A stretch of 64,000 bases of DNA from Deinococcus ficus (GCF_003444775.1 NZ_CP021081.1:1600001-1664000); one strand, 5' to 3'. Positions 9,650 through 20,467 are shown, numbered from the stretch's first letter. The notes: a model not told the origin generated them from the letters alone. Made by a program: numbers and translations.

Positions 9650-11206
9650 GTGACGCGCAGCGCGGCGGCCGAGTACCGGCGCGGCGGCCTGCGGGACTTC
9701 CTGCGCCTGCCGCACGGCGCACTTGGGGACGCCCTGCAGGAGACGCGGCCCGACGTGGACCGCGCGGCCCTGGCCGCGGCGCTGGAGGCCTACCACCGCG
9801 ACCTCGGCACCCTGGACGCGCACGTGCAGGCGGGCCTGGAGCGCCTGCGGCACCCCGCTGCCCGGGTGGTGGTCACCGGGCAGCAGGCCGGCGTCCTGAC
9901 CGGCCCGGCGTACAGCGTGCACAAGGCCGCCGACGCCGTGCTGCTGGCGCGCGAGCTGGACCGTGATGACGCTCCCGTGGTGGCGGTGTACTGGGTGGCC
10001 AGTCAGGACCACGACGCGGCCGAGGTGGCCTCCACCACCCTGCTGGACCTGGAGGAGCGGCTGCACCGCCTGACGCTGGACCTGCCCGAGGGCGTCCCGG
10101 TGGGCCGCATTGCGTGGCAGGACGCCTGGACCGCGCAGGTGCGGGACCTGCTGGCCTCGTTCGCCGCGCCGGACGCGCACCGGACGTGGGTGGCGGGACT
10201 GGTCGAGGGCGCCGTGCGGGACGGCGGGACGGTCGCGGACGTGTTCGCGCGGCTGGTTCACGCGCTGCTCGCCCCGGCCGGCCTGATCGTGCTGGACCCC
10301 CTGCACCCGGCCCTGGCGGCCCTGATGGCCCCGGCCCTGAGGCGGGAACTGGCGGACCCACTGGCGTCGTCCCGGGTGATCGAGGACGCCGCTGCCCGTC
10401 TGGACGCGCAGGGGTTCGAGCCGCAGCTGCGCCGCCCCGCCGGCGCGACCAACGTGTTCATCGAGGAGGACGACGGGCAGCGCCGCCTGCTGCGCTGGGA
10501 GGAGGGCGGGTTCCGCACCGCGACCCGCGCGTACACCCGGGAGAACCTGGAGGCGGTCCTGAGCGCCGACCCGGCCCGCCTGACCCCGGCGGCCGGCGTG
10601 CGGCCCGTGGTGCAGGACACGCTGCTGCCCACGCTGGCGTTCGTGGTGGGGCCGGGTGAGACGGCGTACGGCGCGCAGCTGCGGGACGTGTACCCGCTGC
10701 ACGGGTTAAAGCAGCCGCTGCTGTGGCTGCGCCTGAGCGTGACGTGGCTGGAACCGAACGTGACGCGGCTGCTCACGCGCCTGGGCGCCACCGCTGCCGA
10801 GGTGCAGGCCGACCCGGAGGGCGTGCTGGGCCGCGCGCTGGCGGCGCAGCGGGGCGCGGCGGCCCTGTCGCAGGCGCGGCTGGAGGCGCTGGACGCCGAC
10901 CTCAACGCCCTGACGGCCGAGATCGCTGGGCTGGACCCGGTGCTTGCCAAGGCGGCGCACCGCACCGAGGTGCGCACCCTGGCGCGCATCGCGCACCTGC
11001 AGCGTCTGGCGACCGCGGCGCTGGCCCGCGCGGAGGACGAGCGCAGCGGGCAGCTCACCCGCCTGAAACGCCACCTGCTGCCGAACGGCACCCCGCAGGA
11101 ACGGGAGATGAACTTCCTGACCTACCTGCTCAAGCACGGCCGGGTGCCGCTGGACCTGCTGCTGGCACTGGAGCCGGGCTGGCAGGGTGAACTCCCCATT
11201 CCCTGA
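9650..11206 (+). CDS. bshC: Bacillithiol biosynthesis cysteine-adding enzyme BshC
   Basis: BshC adds cysteine to glucosaminyl malate, the last step in making bacillithiol, the low-molecular-weight thiol of Firmicutes and Deinococcus. The 518-residue length fits. The Rossmann-like N-terminal part has VTGQQAGVLTGPAYSVHKA (about 74-92) and VYWVASQDHDAAEV, both characteristic. A long C-terminal coiled-coil region (about 370-480) is followed by a short tail including NFLTYLLKHG. The GTG start at 9650 is the only reasonable one. Five bases separate it from the next gene, so the two are co-transcribed. bshA and bshB are not in the window. Confidence 0.93.
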   Translation: MTRSAAAEYRRGGLRDFLRLPHGALGDALQETRPDVDRAALAAALEAYHRDLGTLDAHVQAGLERLRHPAARVVVTGQQAGVLTGPAYSVHKAADAVLLARELDRDDAPVVAVYWVASQDHDAAEVASTTLLDLEERLHRLTLDLPEGVPVGRIAWQDAWTAQVRDLLASFAAPDAHRTWVAGLVEGAVRDGGTVADVFARLVHALLAPAGLIVLDPLHPALAALMAPALRRELADPLASSRVIEDAAARLDAQGFEPQLRRPAGATNVFIEEDDGQRRLLRWEEGGFRTATRAYTRENLEAVLSADPARLTPAAGVRPVVQDTLLPTLAFVVGPGETAYGAQLRDVYPLHGLKQPLLWLRLSVTWLEPNVTRLLTRLGATAAEVQADPEGVLGRALAAQRGAAALSQARLEALDADLNALTAEIAGLDPVLAKAAHRTEVRTLARIAHLQRLATAALARAEDERSGQLTRLKRHLLPNGTPQEREMNFLTYLLKHGRVPLDLLLALEPGWQGELPIP

Positions 11207-11211
11207 GGCCC

Positions 11212-11751
11212 GTGCAGGTCGTCGGGATCGGGGGCGGGTCGGCGGCCGGGAAGAGCACGCTGGCCCGCCGGGTCACGGCCCGGCAATCGGGCGCGGCCCT
11301 GCTGTCGCTCGATGACTACTTCCGAACCGACCGTGAGGCCGGGCCCTTCACCGCGCCGGACGCGGCTGGCGTCCGGCACTTCGACCTGAACCACCCGGAC
11401 GCCGTGGACTGGTCCCGTGTGCACGCCGCTCTGGAGGACCACCGCCGATGTGGTACGGCGCTGCTGATCGTGGAGGGCACGTTCGCACTGGTTTCCCCCG
11501 ACCTGCGCGGCCGGATGACGCTGAGGGTCTTCCTGGCGGCGCCGGAGGATCTGCGGCTGGAGCGCAAGGCCGCCCGGAACCTCGCGGAGCGGGGCGTCCC
11601 GCCGGAGGTGACGCGCCGCAACCATGCGCTGAGTGCCAGGCCGGGCTTCCGGCAGTTTGTGGCGGGCAGCGCGGCGCACGCGGACCTCATCCTTAACGGC
11701 GAAGAGGACCCGGACGGGAATGCCCGGATCCTCCTGGAGCGGCTGCGCTGA
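11212..11751 (+). CDS. Uridine-kinase-like P-loop kinase
   Basis: A 179-residue P-loop kinase with Walker A GGGSAAGKST (about 7-16) and a Walker-B-like LSLDDYF. The base region is short and lacks a full lid, as in small uridine kinase/phosphoribulokinase-like proteins. DFDLNHPDAVDW-type spacing (here HFDLNHPDAVDW) is typical of uridine kinases. Its substrate is uncertain. It begins 5 bp after bshC with a GTG start, so the two genes probably form an operon, and a role related to bacillithiol or its precursors is possible but unproven. Confidence 0.78.
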   Translation: MQVVGIGGGSAAGKSTLARRVTARQSGAALLSLDDYFRTDREAGPFTAPDAAGVRHFDLNHPDAVDWSRVHAALEDHRRCGTALLIVEGTFALVSPDLRGRMTLRVFLAAPEDLRLERKAARNLAERGVPPEVTRRNHALSARPGFRQFVAGSAAHADLILNGEEDPDGNARILLERLR

Positions 11752-11767
11752 GGCGGGCCTGACCGGG

Positions 11768-12724
<957 letters not shown>

Positions 12725-12803
12725 GGGGAAAGCATAGTGCATCCCGCGCAACTTTCCTGCGCGGAAGGCTGGGCGGTGGCGGCGCGGGGCGCCCCTCCGG
12801 GGT

Positions 12804-13106
12804 TCAGGGTGCGGCGGTGTCCGGCCCGCTCTGGCGGCGCATCAGCAGCAGCTTCAGCGTGCCCAGCCGCGTGCGGGTCAGGGCACCCTTGCCGAGCACC
12901 TCGTCCTGCGCGGGGTCGTGCGGGTCACGGCGCAGGGCCAGCACCGGGATCTCCTGCCCGTAGCGGGCCATCAGCGCGGGTGCCGATTCGATGTTCACGA
13001 CCTCGAACGCGAACGCCAGCGCCTCCAGGTTCGTCTTGGCGATCTCGCAGGGCCGGCAGCCGGGTTTGGTGTACAGCGTCAGGGTGGGCAGGGCCGCGCC
13101 GCTCAT
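12804..13106 (-). CDS. Glutaredoxin family protein
   Basis: A 100-residue thioredoxin-fold protein with the redox motif CRPC in LYTKPGCRPCEIAKTNLEAL near the N-terminus and the cis-proline segment EIPVLAL. These fit the single-domain glutaredoxin family; the CRPC motif differs from the CPYC of classical glutaredoxin 1. Its ATG overlaps the stop of the upstream kinase gene (ATGA at 13103-13106), so it is translated from the kinase mRNA. A redox partner role for the kinase is inference. Confidence 0.85.
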   Translation of the reverse strand: MSGAALPTLTLYTKPGCRPCEIAKTNLEALAFAFEVVNIESAPALMARYGQEIPVLALRRDPHDPAQDEVLGKGALTRTRLGTLKLLLMRRQSGPDTAAP

Positions 13107-15208
13107 GCGGGCAGCCCCGCCCGGGGAACATTGACCACGGGGCGTTCCACGACGGTGAGCGCCTGCACAGGCGCGTACATATCCGTCTGGCTGAGCAGGT
13201 CCCCGGCGGCGGAGAAGGTGCGCAGCACCTGCCCGCCCTGCCGCATGGCGAAGATCTCGCCGCCCGGCGCGACGCTGAGCAGCCAGGGCGCGTCCGTGGC
13301 CTCCCCGACCAGGGACTCCAGGGTGAAGGTGAGGCCGGGGGTGCCGTCCGCCTCGATCTTGCGCAGCTTGCGGGCCACGCTGTCGGCGATGTACACCGCG
13401 CCGCTGGCGTCCACGGCCAGGCCGTCCAGGGGCCGCAGGGTCTCGCTGGTGCGGTCCATGCGGAAGGCGTAGCGGCTGAGGTACTCGCCGTGCGGCGTGA
13501 AGCGCTGCACCTCCTGGGCGCCCATGTCCAGCACGTACACCTCGCCGCCCGGAGCGGCCGCGACCACGCGGGGTTTCTCGAAGCGGCCGTTGCCCTTGCC
13601 GATCCCGCCGAAGGCGTGCACGTACTGGCCGTCCTCGTACACCACGACCCGGCAGGCCTCGGCGTCCAGGACGTACAGGCGCCCGCCGGACAGGGTCATG
13701 GACACCGGCTTGAGCAACTCGGCCTCGCCCAGGCCGTACGCGCCGAAACTCAGCTGCTCCTGCCCGGCGGCGTCCAGTTTGCGGATCAGCGCGCCGCTGC
13801 GGCCCTGGCGGTAGTCCTGCAGCGCCACGAACAGGTGCCCGCGGGCGTCCCCGGCGATGGCGACCGGCACGCCGGGCAGGCCGTCCTCGGTGGCGCGCTG
13901 ATCGCGCAGGCTGACCCGCAGCTTGCCTTTCAGGTCCAGCAGGCGCAGCGTGCCGCGCCGCTCCTGCACGCTCAGGGCCAGCGCAACCGGCTCGTTGAAG
14001 GCGTCGTCGGTCATCACGCCGGCGTCCAGGCGGGCGATCACCTCGTCGAGCGTAGGGCGCTGGGCGGGGTCTTTCTCGATCATGTGCAGGATCAGGTCGT
14101 TCAGGCGGCCCGGCACTTCCAGCCGCACCTGCTTGGGTGGCTTGGGCGACTCGAACACCTGCTGGTGCACCACGGCCTCGTAACTGCCCTTGAAGGCGGT
14201 CTGACCGGCGACCATCTCGTAGGCCAGCAGGCCCAGGGAGTACACGTCGCTGCGGGCGTCCACGCGGTTGCCCTTGGCCTGTTCGGGCGCCATGTAGATG
14301 GGCGTGCCGACCCGGGCGCCGGTCATGGTGAGGCGGGTCAGGACCTTGCCGACCGCGATGCCGAAGTCCATGAGTTTCACGCCGCCCTCGCGCAGGCGGC
14401 CGTCCACGAACGCGCCACGCAGGACCATCACGTTGGCGGGCTTGATGTCGCGGTGCACGACGTTCTGCATGTGAATGTGGCGCAGCGCGTCGGCCATGGC
14501 GCGGATCATCTGGGTGGCCTCGCTGAAGTCGAGCTTGCGTTCCTCAAGAAGCGTCTCCAGGCTCTGGCCCTCGAGGTATTCCATGGCGATGTAATGCTCG
14601 GGGTCCTGCATGCGGTAGTCGTACACCCGCACGATGTTCGGGTGGTTGAAGCGCTTGAGGACCTCCGCCTCGCGGTAGAAGCGCTTCACGAACTTCGCGT
14701 CGGCGAGGTACTTCTCCTGCGGGACCTTCAGCGCCACGATCCGGCCGTCGGTGCGGCGGCGGGCCTTGTACACGCTGCCCATCCCGCCGATCCCGATGCG
14801 TTCCAGCACGTCGTACTCCTGGAAGTCCACGTCGGTCAGCGGGGCGTTCAGGGCGCTGCGGCGCGACGCGGTGCCACTGGCGGTGCGCCGCGCGCCGGCG
14901 TTCGTCTGCGACACGGCGCGGAACGGCACGCTGAGCAGCGGGGAGGGACGGTCCAGGGACGGCGTGAGCATCCGGCCCATCAGCACCAGGCCCGAGCCGA
15001 CCACGAAGCCCAGCGCGGTGAGGGGCCCCGTCAGGCGGCCACTCTGCCACCCGGCCGGGTCGGTGCCCACCTGGACCGCCAGGTACGCCAGCAGGCCCGC
15101 CGCCACGAGCCCCAGCGCGGTGAGCAGCAGGGCGAGCACGCGCTCGGGCGCGCGGACGCTGAGCAGGAACGCCACAGCGAACAGGGAAAGAAGCAGCGCC
15201 CAGCTCAC
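13103..15208 (-). CDS. Membrane Ser/Thr protein kinase with NHL-type propeller
   Basis: A 701-residue Hanks-type kinase. Three hydrophobic segments come first (about 1-17, 25-46, 62-79), then the kinase domain (about 132-400): glycine loop GIGGMG at 139-144, Lys161, Glu180, catalytic HRDIKPAN at 252-259, DFG at 281-283 and APE at 307-309, so it should be active. The C-terminal half carries repeated GGRLYVLDAEACRVVVYE-like units of an NHL/six-bladed beta-propeller sensor. The topology (membrane at the N-terminus, propeller at the C-terminus) suggests a cytoplasmic sensor. The layout recalls the radiation-responsive kinase RqkA of D. radiodurans, but orthology is not established here. The start is GTG with a GAGGTG site. 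Confidence 0.9.
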   Translation of the reverse strand: MSWALLLSLFAVAFLLSVRAPERVLALLLTALGLVAAGLLAYLAVQVGTDPAGWQSGRLTGPLTALGFVVGSGLVLMGRMLTPSLDRPSPLLSVPFRAVSQTNAGARRTASGTASRRSALNAPLTDVDFQEYDVLERIGIGGMGSVYKARRRTDGRIVALKVPQEKYLADAKFVKRFYREAEVLKRFNHPNIVRVYDYRMQDPEHYIAMEYLEGQSLETLLEERKLDFSEATQMIRAMADALRHIHMQNVVHRDIKPANVMVLRGAFVDGRLREGGVKLMDFGIAVGKVLTRLTMTGARVGTPIYMAPEQAKGNRVDARSDVYSLGLLAYEMVAGQTAFKGSYEAVVHQQVFESPKPPKQVRLEVPGRLNDLILHMIEKDPAQRPTLDEVIARLDAGVMTDDAFNEPVALALSVQERRGTLRLLDLKGKLRVSLRDQRATEDGLPGVPVAIAGDARGHLFVALQDYRQGRSGALIRKLDAAGQEQLSFGAYGLGEAELLKPVSMTLSGGRLYVLDAEACRVVVYEDGQYVHAFGGIGKGNGRFEKPRVVAAAPGGEVYVLDMGAQEVQRFTPHGEYLSRYAFRMDRTSETLRPLDGLAVDASGAVYIADSVARKLRKIEADGTPGLTFTLESLVGEATDAPWLLSVAPGGEIFAMRQGGQVLRTFSAAGDLLSQTDMYAPVQALTVVERPVVNVPRAGLPA

Positions 15209-15393
15209 GCGGCACCTCGGCCGGGGTGCGGGGGAAGTGGGAGAACCGGGCGGCGCACGCGTGCCTTCACCCGTCCTTTATACCGGCTTCCCGCTCCCGG
15301 CGACCTTACAGAACCCCGCAAACCCGGACGCGCCTCCCGGCCGCCGCGTGGGTGGACTGTGAGAGACGCGGCCGCTCAGGGCATACTTGACCT

Positions 15394-15507
15394 GTGACCC
15401 GCGCCCTCCTGACTGCCTCCTCCTGCCGGTCCCACCGGGCCGGGCCGGCCCCCGCCTCCCGGTTCACGCGGCCTGCCCGCCCGCAGGCGCTGGGGGTGAG
15501 GGCATGA
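15394..15507 (+). CDS. Candidate leaderless small ORF coupled to the next gene
   Basis: A 37-codon frame begins with GTG exactly 6 nt after a CATACT -10 hexamer (15382-15387), the same spacing seen at other leaderless starts in this window. Its TGA stop overlaps the ATG of the following gene (ATGA at 15504-15507). The predicted peptide is basic and serine/arginine-rich, with no recognised domain. It looks like a leader peptide or small protein that couples translation of the 611-residue gene. It could instead be an untranslated leader; only ribosome profiling would tell. Confidence 0.4.
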   Translation: MTRALLTASSCRSHRAGPAPASRFTRPARPQALGVRA

Positions 15508-17339
15508 ACGCCTGGCAGGAACTCGTGGACCTGTTCGATTACAAGCTGGGCGACCTGGAAGCGGGCCGCACCCCGAAAGGCGGCCGGCACTCGGTGGCCG
15601 AGTTGCGTGAGGAGCTGCTCTCGGCGCCGCTGGACCCGAACCTGCACCGCCGCCTGATGAAGGTGGACCGCCGCTACCGCGCCATGCTGCGCGAGAAGCG
15701 CGAGGGGGCCCTGGCCGAGCCCGGCGCAGCGCCTCAGCAGGCGCCGACCAGCCTGGCGTCCATCCTGAACGACCTCGCGGCGGTGCAGCCGCGGCCCTCG
15801 GCGTGGAGTGGAGAGGCGCCGCTGGGTAAGGCGGAGAGCGAGGCGTGGACGGACCTGCTCCGCCAGGAGTGGGAAGCGGGGCTGCGGCGCGCGCTGCAGG
15901 AGCAGGGCAAGGTCTGGCAGGAGGAACGCGGGCACCTGTCGCTGCGGGTGCTGTACACCGCGCTGGAAAACGCCGAGCGGGCCGGGCGGGCGGTGCGCGA
16001 GTGGATGCACGTGCCTGGTGCGTACGACCGCCTGCTGTCCCTGCACGACGCCGAGGTGCTGCAGCGCATGATGCTGACCGTCGCGGACGCGTTGGTCAGC
16101 GAGACGGCGTGGCGGCGGCTGCGGGCGGCGCTGTCGCAGGTGCGGGAGGAACCGTTCCCGCGCAAGGAGAACGAGGGCGTCATGCAGGCCCTGCTGGAGG
16201 CCGCGCAGGGCGAGAACGTCTCCCCGCTGGCCCGGCAGGAGCTGCTGGAGGCGCTGCGCAGCCAGTACCGCGCGCCCCGCGACCCCCTGGAACGCGCCGC
16301 GATCCGTGACGCGGCCCAGGCGGTGCTGAGCCTGCTGGACGCGCTGCTGGCCGACGCGCCCACCACCGCGCCGGGCGCCGTGCCGGAGGGCAGCATCCTG
16401 TACTCCGCGTCGCCGCGCACGGCGCTGGCCTCCCCGGACGGGGCGAAGGACCCGCACCGGCTGGTGATCTTCCTGCCGGGCGGCACCGAGACCCGCTGGC
16501 AGGGCATGCACGCCCGCTGGCAGCAGATCGGCGGGCACTGGCAGCTGCTGCTGGACCGCGAGGTGGCCCTCATCCGGCCGAAACTGCCGGCGGCCGAGCG
16601 CATGGTCGTGATGCACCCGGAGCCGCACCGGGTCGAGGTGTACCTGAGCGGGTCGTACCTGATGCTGGTCCTGGACCGGCGCATGGATGAGGACATGAAC
16701 ATGCGCGCGGGGCTGGCGCACCTGATCGCGGTGATGATGAACCCCGAGGAGGCCTACGCCGCGCTGCGGCTCTCGCGGCTGACCGCGCAGGTGCTGCGTC
16801 ACGGGCAGGGCGTGCTGGAGGATCACGACCTGGAGGGCCTCACGCCGGACTCGGCGGACAAGTTCCTGCTGGCGTCCGGGGAGGCGCTGCTGGCGTTCTG
16901 CCGCAAGGGCGCCGAGACGCTGGTCAGCCGCATCCGGGCCCGCAACGGCGAGAACACCGAGGCGGACCTGCGGGCCGCGGGCGCGGCGCTGGGCGTGGAT
17001 CCGGAAATCACCTCTCGCCTGCGGCACGCGCTGCAGCTCGCGGCGTTCGGGGGGATCACGGTGCCGCCCGGCGAGTGGCGGGCCCTGCCGGACGTGCCCA
17101 GCGACGGGAATTTCGCCAGTGCCCTGATCGGCGAGGAGCCGGTGAGTTTCCGGCTGGAGGGCCGCGCCATGACGCTGCGCAAGGACTACCGCGGGCAGCT
17201 GATGGCGGTGCTGCCCGGCTACCCGGCGCAGGAACTGCACGACGTGCTGGTGCTGCGCATGCCCACCATGAGCGTGCTGGTGCTGAAACAGGGCGCGCAG
17301 GTGAGCGTGGGCACGGTCGTGGACCCCACGCCCAACTGA
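15504..17339 (+). CDS. Uncharacterised 611-residue protein
   Basis: I do not recognise a known family. The protein is soluble, rich in Leu, Arg and Glu, and mostly alpha-helical, with no signal peptide or membrane segment. The N-terminal 85 residues include a charged helix ending KVDRRYRAMLREKREGA. A Pro/Ala-rich linker follows near 75-105, then a long helical middle. The C-terminal third has strand-rich stretches (HRLVIFLPGG, RVEVYLSGSYLMLVL). It is divergent from the kinase gene. A GGGGTGAGG site precedes the ATG, and the start also overlaps the stop of a small upstream ORF. Confidence 0.8.
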   Translation: MNAWQELVDLFDYKLGDLEAGRTPKGGRHSVAELREELLSAPLDPNLHRRLMKVDRRYRAMLREKREGALAEPGAAPQQAPTSLASILNDLAAVQPRPSAWSGEAPLGKAESEAWTDLLRQEWEAGLRRALQEQGKVWQEERGHLSLRVLYTALENAERAGRAVREWMHVPGAYDRLLSLHDAEVLQRMMLTVADALVSETAWRRLRAALSQVREEPFPRKENEGVMQALLEAAQGENVSPLARQELLEALRSQYRAPRDPLERAAIRDAAQAVLSLLDALLADAPTTAPGAVPEGSILYSASPRTALASPDGAKDPHRLVIFLPGGTETRWQGMHARWQQIGGHWQLLLDREVALIRPKLPAAERMVVMHPEPHRVEVYLSGSYLMLVLDRRMDEDMNMRAGLAHLIAVMMNPEEAYAALRLSRLTAQVLRHGQGVLEDHDLEGLTPDSADKFLLASGEALLAFCRKGAETLVSRIRARNGENTEADLRAAGAALGVDPEITSRLRHALQLAAFGGITVPPGEWRALPDVPSDGNFASALIGEEPVSFRLEGRAMTLRKDYRGQLMAVLPGYPAQELHDVLVLRMPTMSVLVLKQGAQVSVGTVVDPTPN

Positions 17340-17389
17340 GGGCGGGCAACTGAGCGCGGCCGGGAGTGCGATGCTCTAGCATGCCGCTC

Positions 17390-18052
17390 ATGAGGACCGG
17401 CTCCACTTCTGCCGCGGCCGCCGCGCCCCGCGTGGCGGTGGTGATTCCGGCGTTCAACGAGGAGCAGACCGTGGGCGCGGTGGTGCAGGCGGCCCTGACG
17501 CTCACGCCGGAGGTGATCGTCGCGTCGGACGGCAGCGGCGACGACACGGCCGGCGCGGCCCGCCGGGCCGGCGCGCAGGTGGTGGAACTGCCCGTGAACG
17601 CCGGGAAAGGCCCGGCCCTGCTGGCCGCGCTGCACGCCGCGCAGGCGGAGTTCGTGGTGATGCTGGACGCCGACCTCGTCGGCCTGACCCGCGAGCACCT
17701 GGAGCTGATGCTGCGCCCGGTGCTCGCCGGGACGCTGGACATGAGCATCGGCGTGTTCGAGGGGGGCGGCTTCGTGACGGACTGGGGCAACAAACTCACG
17801 CCGCACCTGAGCGGGCAGCGCGCCTGCCGCCGCGACTGGCTGCTGGGCGTGCCGGACCTGGCCGTGGAACGCTGGCCGGAACCGGCGATCACCGCGCACC
17901 TCAAATCGTGCGGCGCGCGGTGGGATTACGTGGAGCTGCCGCAGGTGGCGCAGGTGGTCAAGGAGAAGAAGCGCGGATTCTGGCAGGGCGCCAAGGCGCG
18001 CACGAAGATGTACGCGCACCTGATGACGTACCGCGCCCGCCGGAAGACCTGA
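17390..18052 (+). CDS. Family 2 glycosyltransferase
   Basis: A 220-residue GT-A fold enzyme with VVIPAFNEEQTVGAVV (about 19-34), ASDGSGDDT and the metal-binding DADLVG (DXD-type). It is short and has no membrane anchor, like cytosolic dolichol-phosphate-mannose-synthase-like or glucosyl-3-phosphoglycerate-synthase-like proteins; the acceptor is unknown. ATG 17390 is preferred over 17381 because TAGCAT (17377-17382) lies 7 nt before it. It converges on proC with a three-base gap and no visible terminator. Confidence 0.85.
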   Translation: MRTGSTSAAAAAPRVAVVIPAFNEEQTVGAVVQAALTLTPEVIVASDGSGDDTAGAARRAGAQVVELPVNAGKGPALLAALHAAQAEFVVMLDADLVGLTREHLELMLRPVLAGTLDMSIGVFEGGGFVTDWGNKLTPHLSGQRACRRDWLLGVPDLAVERWPEPAITAHLKSCGARWDYVELPQVAQVVKEKKRGFWQGAKARTKMYAHLMTYRARRKT

Positions 18053-18055
18053 GCG

Positions 18056-18847
18056 TTACTCCTGGTCGCGGCCCAGGTCGGTGCTGCGGCGGGTGGCGGC
18101 CTCCACGGCGGCCATCAGGCCCCCGCGCACGCCGGCGGATTCCAGGGCGCTGAGGCCGGCGATGGTGGTGCCGCCGGGGCTGGCGACCTCGTCCTTGAGC
18201 AGGCCGGGGTGCAGGCGGCGTTGCAGCAGTTCGCCGCTGGTGACCAGGAGTTTCGCCGCGAGTTCCTGCGCGAGCGCGCGGGGCATGCCCATGCGCACGG
18301 CGCCGTCGGCGAGGGCCTCGGCGACCACGGCGGCGTACCCGGGGCCGCTGGCGCTCATGCCGGTGAACACGTCGAACAGGTTCTCCGGGAGGTCGTAGGC
18401 GTCCCCGACTGCGTCGAACAGCTGGTGCGCGAAGGCATGGTCGCCGGCCTGCACGGCCTCCTTCGGCGCGGCGATGGCGGTCTGGCTGAGGCCGATGGTG
18501 GCGCCCAGGTTCGGCATGACCCGCACGACGCGTTTGGTGCCCAGGCGGCGCGACAGGGCGCTGAGGCTCACGCCGGCCATGGTGCTGATGTACCCGGCGT
18601 TCTCCTGCGCGAGCCACTCGGCGGCGGCCGGGAAGGCGCGGGGCTGCAGGGCGATCACGATGCGCTCGGCCCGGCCGAGCTGCGCCGGGTCGAGGAGGAC
18701 GGCGCCGGTGCGTTCGGCGATCTCCGCGGTGCGTTCGGTGTGAATGTCGATCAGGCCGATGTCCTGCGGGGCGAGCACGCTGCGCCGGGTGACGCCCTCC
18801 AGCAGGGACAGGCCAAGTTTGCCGACGCCGACGATGGCGAGCTTCAT
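18056..18847 (-). CDS. proC: Pyrroline-5-carboxylate reductase
   Basis: ProC reduces 1-pyrroline-5-carboxylate to proline, the last step of proline synthesis. The 263 residues show the NADPH-binding start [12 protein letters not shown], the [12 protein letters not shown] segment, and the C-terminal dimerisation domain with [13 protein letters not shown] and [14 protein letters not shown], all diagnostic. In the usual MPN(T/L)P-type site the second Pro is Ala here, a minor change. A TATACT hexamer, nearly perfect, lies 7 nt before the ATG on the coding strand, so this is a strong leaderless promoter. Confidence 0.95.
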   Translation of the reverse strand: MKLAIVGVGKLGLSLLEGVTRRSVLAPQDIGLIDIHTERTAEIAERTGAVLLDPAQLGRAERIVIALQPRAFPAAAEWLAQENAGYISTMAGVSLSALSRRLGTKRVVRVMPNLGATIGLSQTAIAAPKEAVQAGDHAFAHQLFDAVGDAYDLPENLFDVFTGMSASGPGYAAVVAEALADGAVRMGMPRALAQELAAKLLVTSGELLQRRLHPGLLKDEVASPGGTTIAGLSALESAGVRGGLMAAVEAATRRSTDLGRDQE

Positions 18848-18926
18848 GCGCGTGAGTATAGGGGCGCGGCCCGCCCGGCCCGCCGCCCCGGCATAGGGGG
18901 ACGGGCAGGTAGGTAGAGTGGGCGGC

Positions 18927-19739
<813 letters not shown>

Positions 19740-19749
19740 GGGCGCGGCT

Positions 19750-20454
19750 GTGAGCGGCGGCAAGCCGAGGCACCGCCTCCCGGTCCCGGAGCTGGCGGAC
19801 GTGATGGTGCTGGGCCCGGCAGAGGCGCGGCACCTGAGCGTGCTGCGGCTCGCGCCGGGCGCAGCGGTGGTGGTGTTCGACGGGCGGGGCGGGGAGGCGC
19901 GGGCGACCGTGGCCGAACTGGACGACACCCGCGCCGTCCTGCACCTGGGTGAGGCGACGCAGGGCGCGCAGGAAACGCCGCAGCCGCTCACGCTGGCCGC
20001 GTCCCTGTTGAAGGGGGACAAGCTGGCGGAGGTCGTGCGCGCCGCCACGGAGCTGGGCGTGGCGCGCATTCAGCTGGTGGTGCCGCGCCGCGCGGACGCC
20101 CGCGAGATCGGCGCGCAGAAGCTGCTGCGCCTGGCGCGGGTGGCGCAGGAAGCCAGCAAGCAGTCCCGCCGCGCGGTGATTCCGGAGGTGCTCGCCCCGG
20201 TTGCCCTGGACGCGCTGGCCTGGGAGGGGACGCTGCTGGTGGCGCAGCCCGGCTCCGCGGTGCGGGTGACGGACGCGGTGGACTGGACGCGCCCGGTGAC
20301 GGTCCTGACCGGCCCGGAGGGCGGCCTGACCGCCGAGGAGGTCGCCGCCCTGGTGGCGCGCGGCGCGCAGGCGGTCACGCTGGGGCCGCGGATCCTGCGG
20401 GCGGAGACGGCGCCGGTGGCCCTGCTGGGTGCCATCGCCGCCCTGGGGCAGTAG
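19750..20454 (+). CDS. rsmE: 16S rRNA (uracil-1498-N3)-methyltransferase
   Basis: RsmE methylates U1498 of 16S rRNA. The 234 residues contain the N-terminal PUA-like part (HLSVLRLAPGAAVVVFDG) and the SPOUT-fold C-terminal part with the knot motifs LTGPEGGLTAEE and LGPRILRAETAPVALL, which together are diagnostic. It starts with GTG 10 bp after prmA. A hairpin terminator follows its stop. Confidence 0.95.
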   Translation: MSGGKPRHRLPVPELADVMVLGPAEARHLSVLRLAPGAAVVVFDGRGGEARATVAELDDTRAVLHLGEATQGAQETPQPLTLAASLLKGDKLAEVVRAATELGVARIQLVVPRRADAREIGAQKLLRLARVAQEASKQSRRAVIPEVLAPVALDALAWEGTLLVAQPGSAVRVTDAVDWTRPVTVLTGPEGGLTAEEVAALVARGAQAVTLGPRILRAETAPVALLGAIAALGQ

Positions 20455-20467
20455 CCGTCAAAGGAAA

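Noticed and set aside
12737..15397. Open frame of about 890 codons on the plus strand
   Set aside because: It is antisense to the kinase and glutaredoxin genes, which have clear domains. The translation is low-complexity His/Gln/Gly-rich.
17381..17389. Earlier ATG for the glycosyltransferase
   Set aside because: The -10 TAGCAT overlaps this ATG; the leaderless spacing points to 17390.
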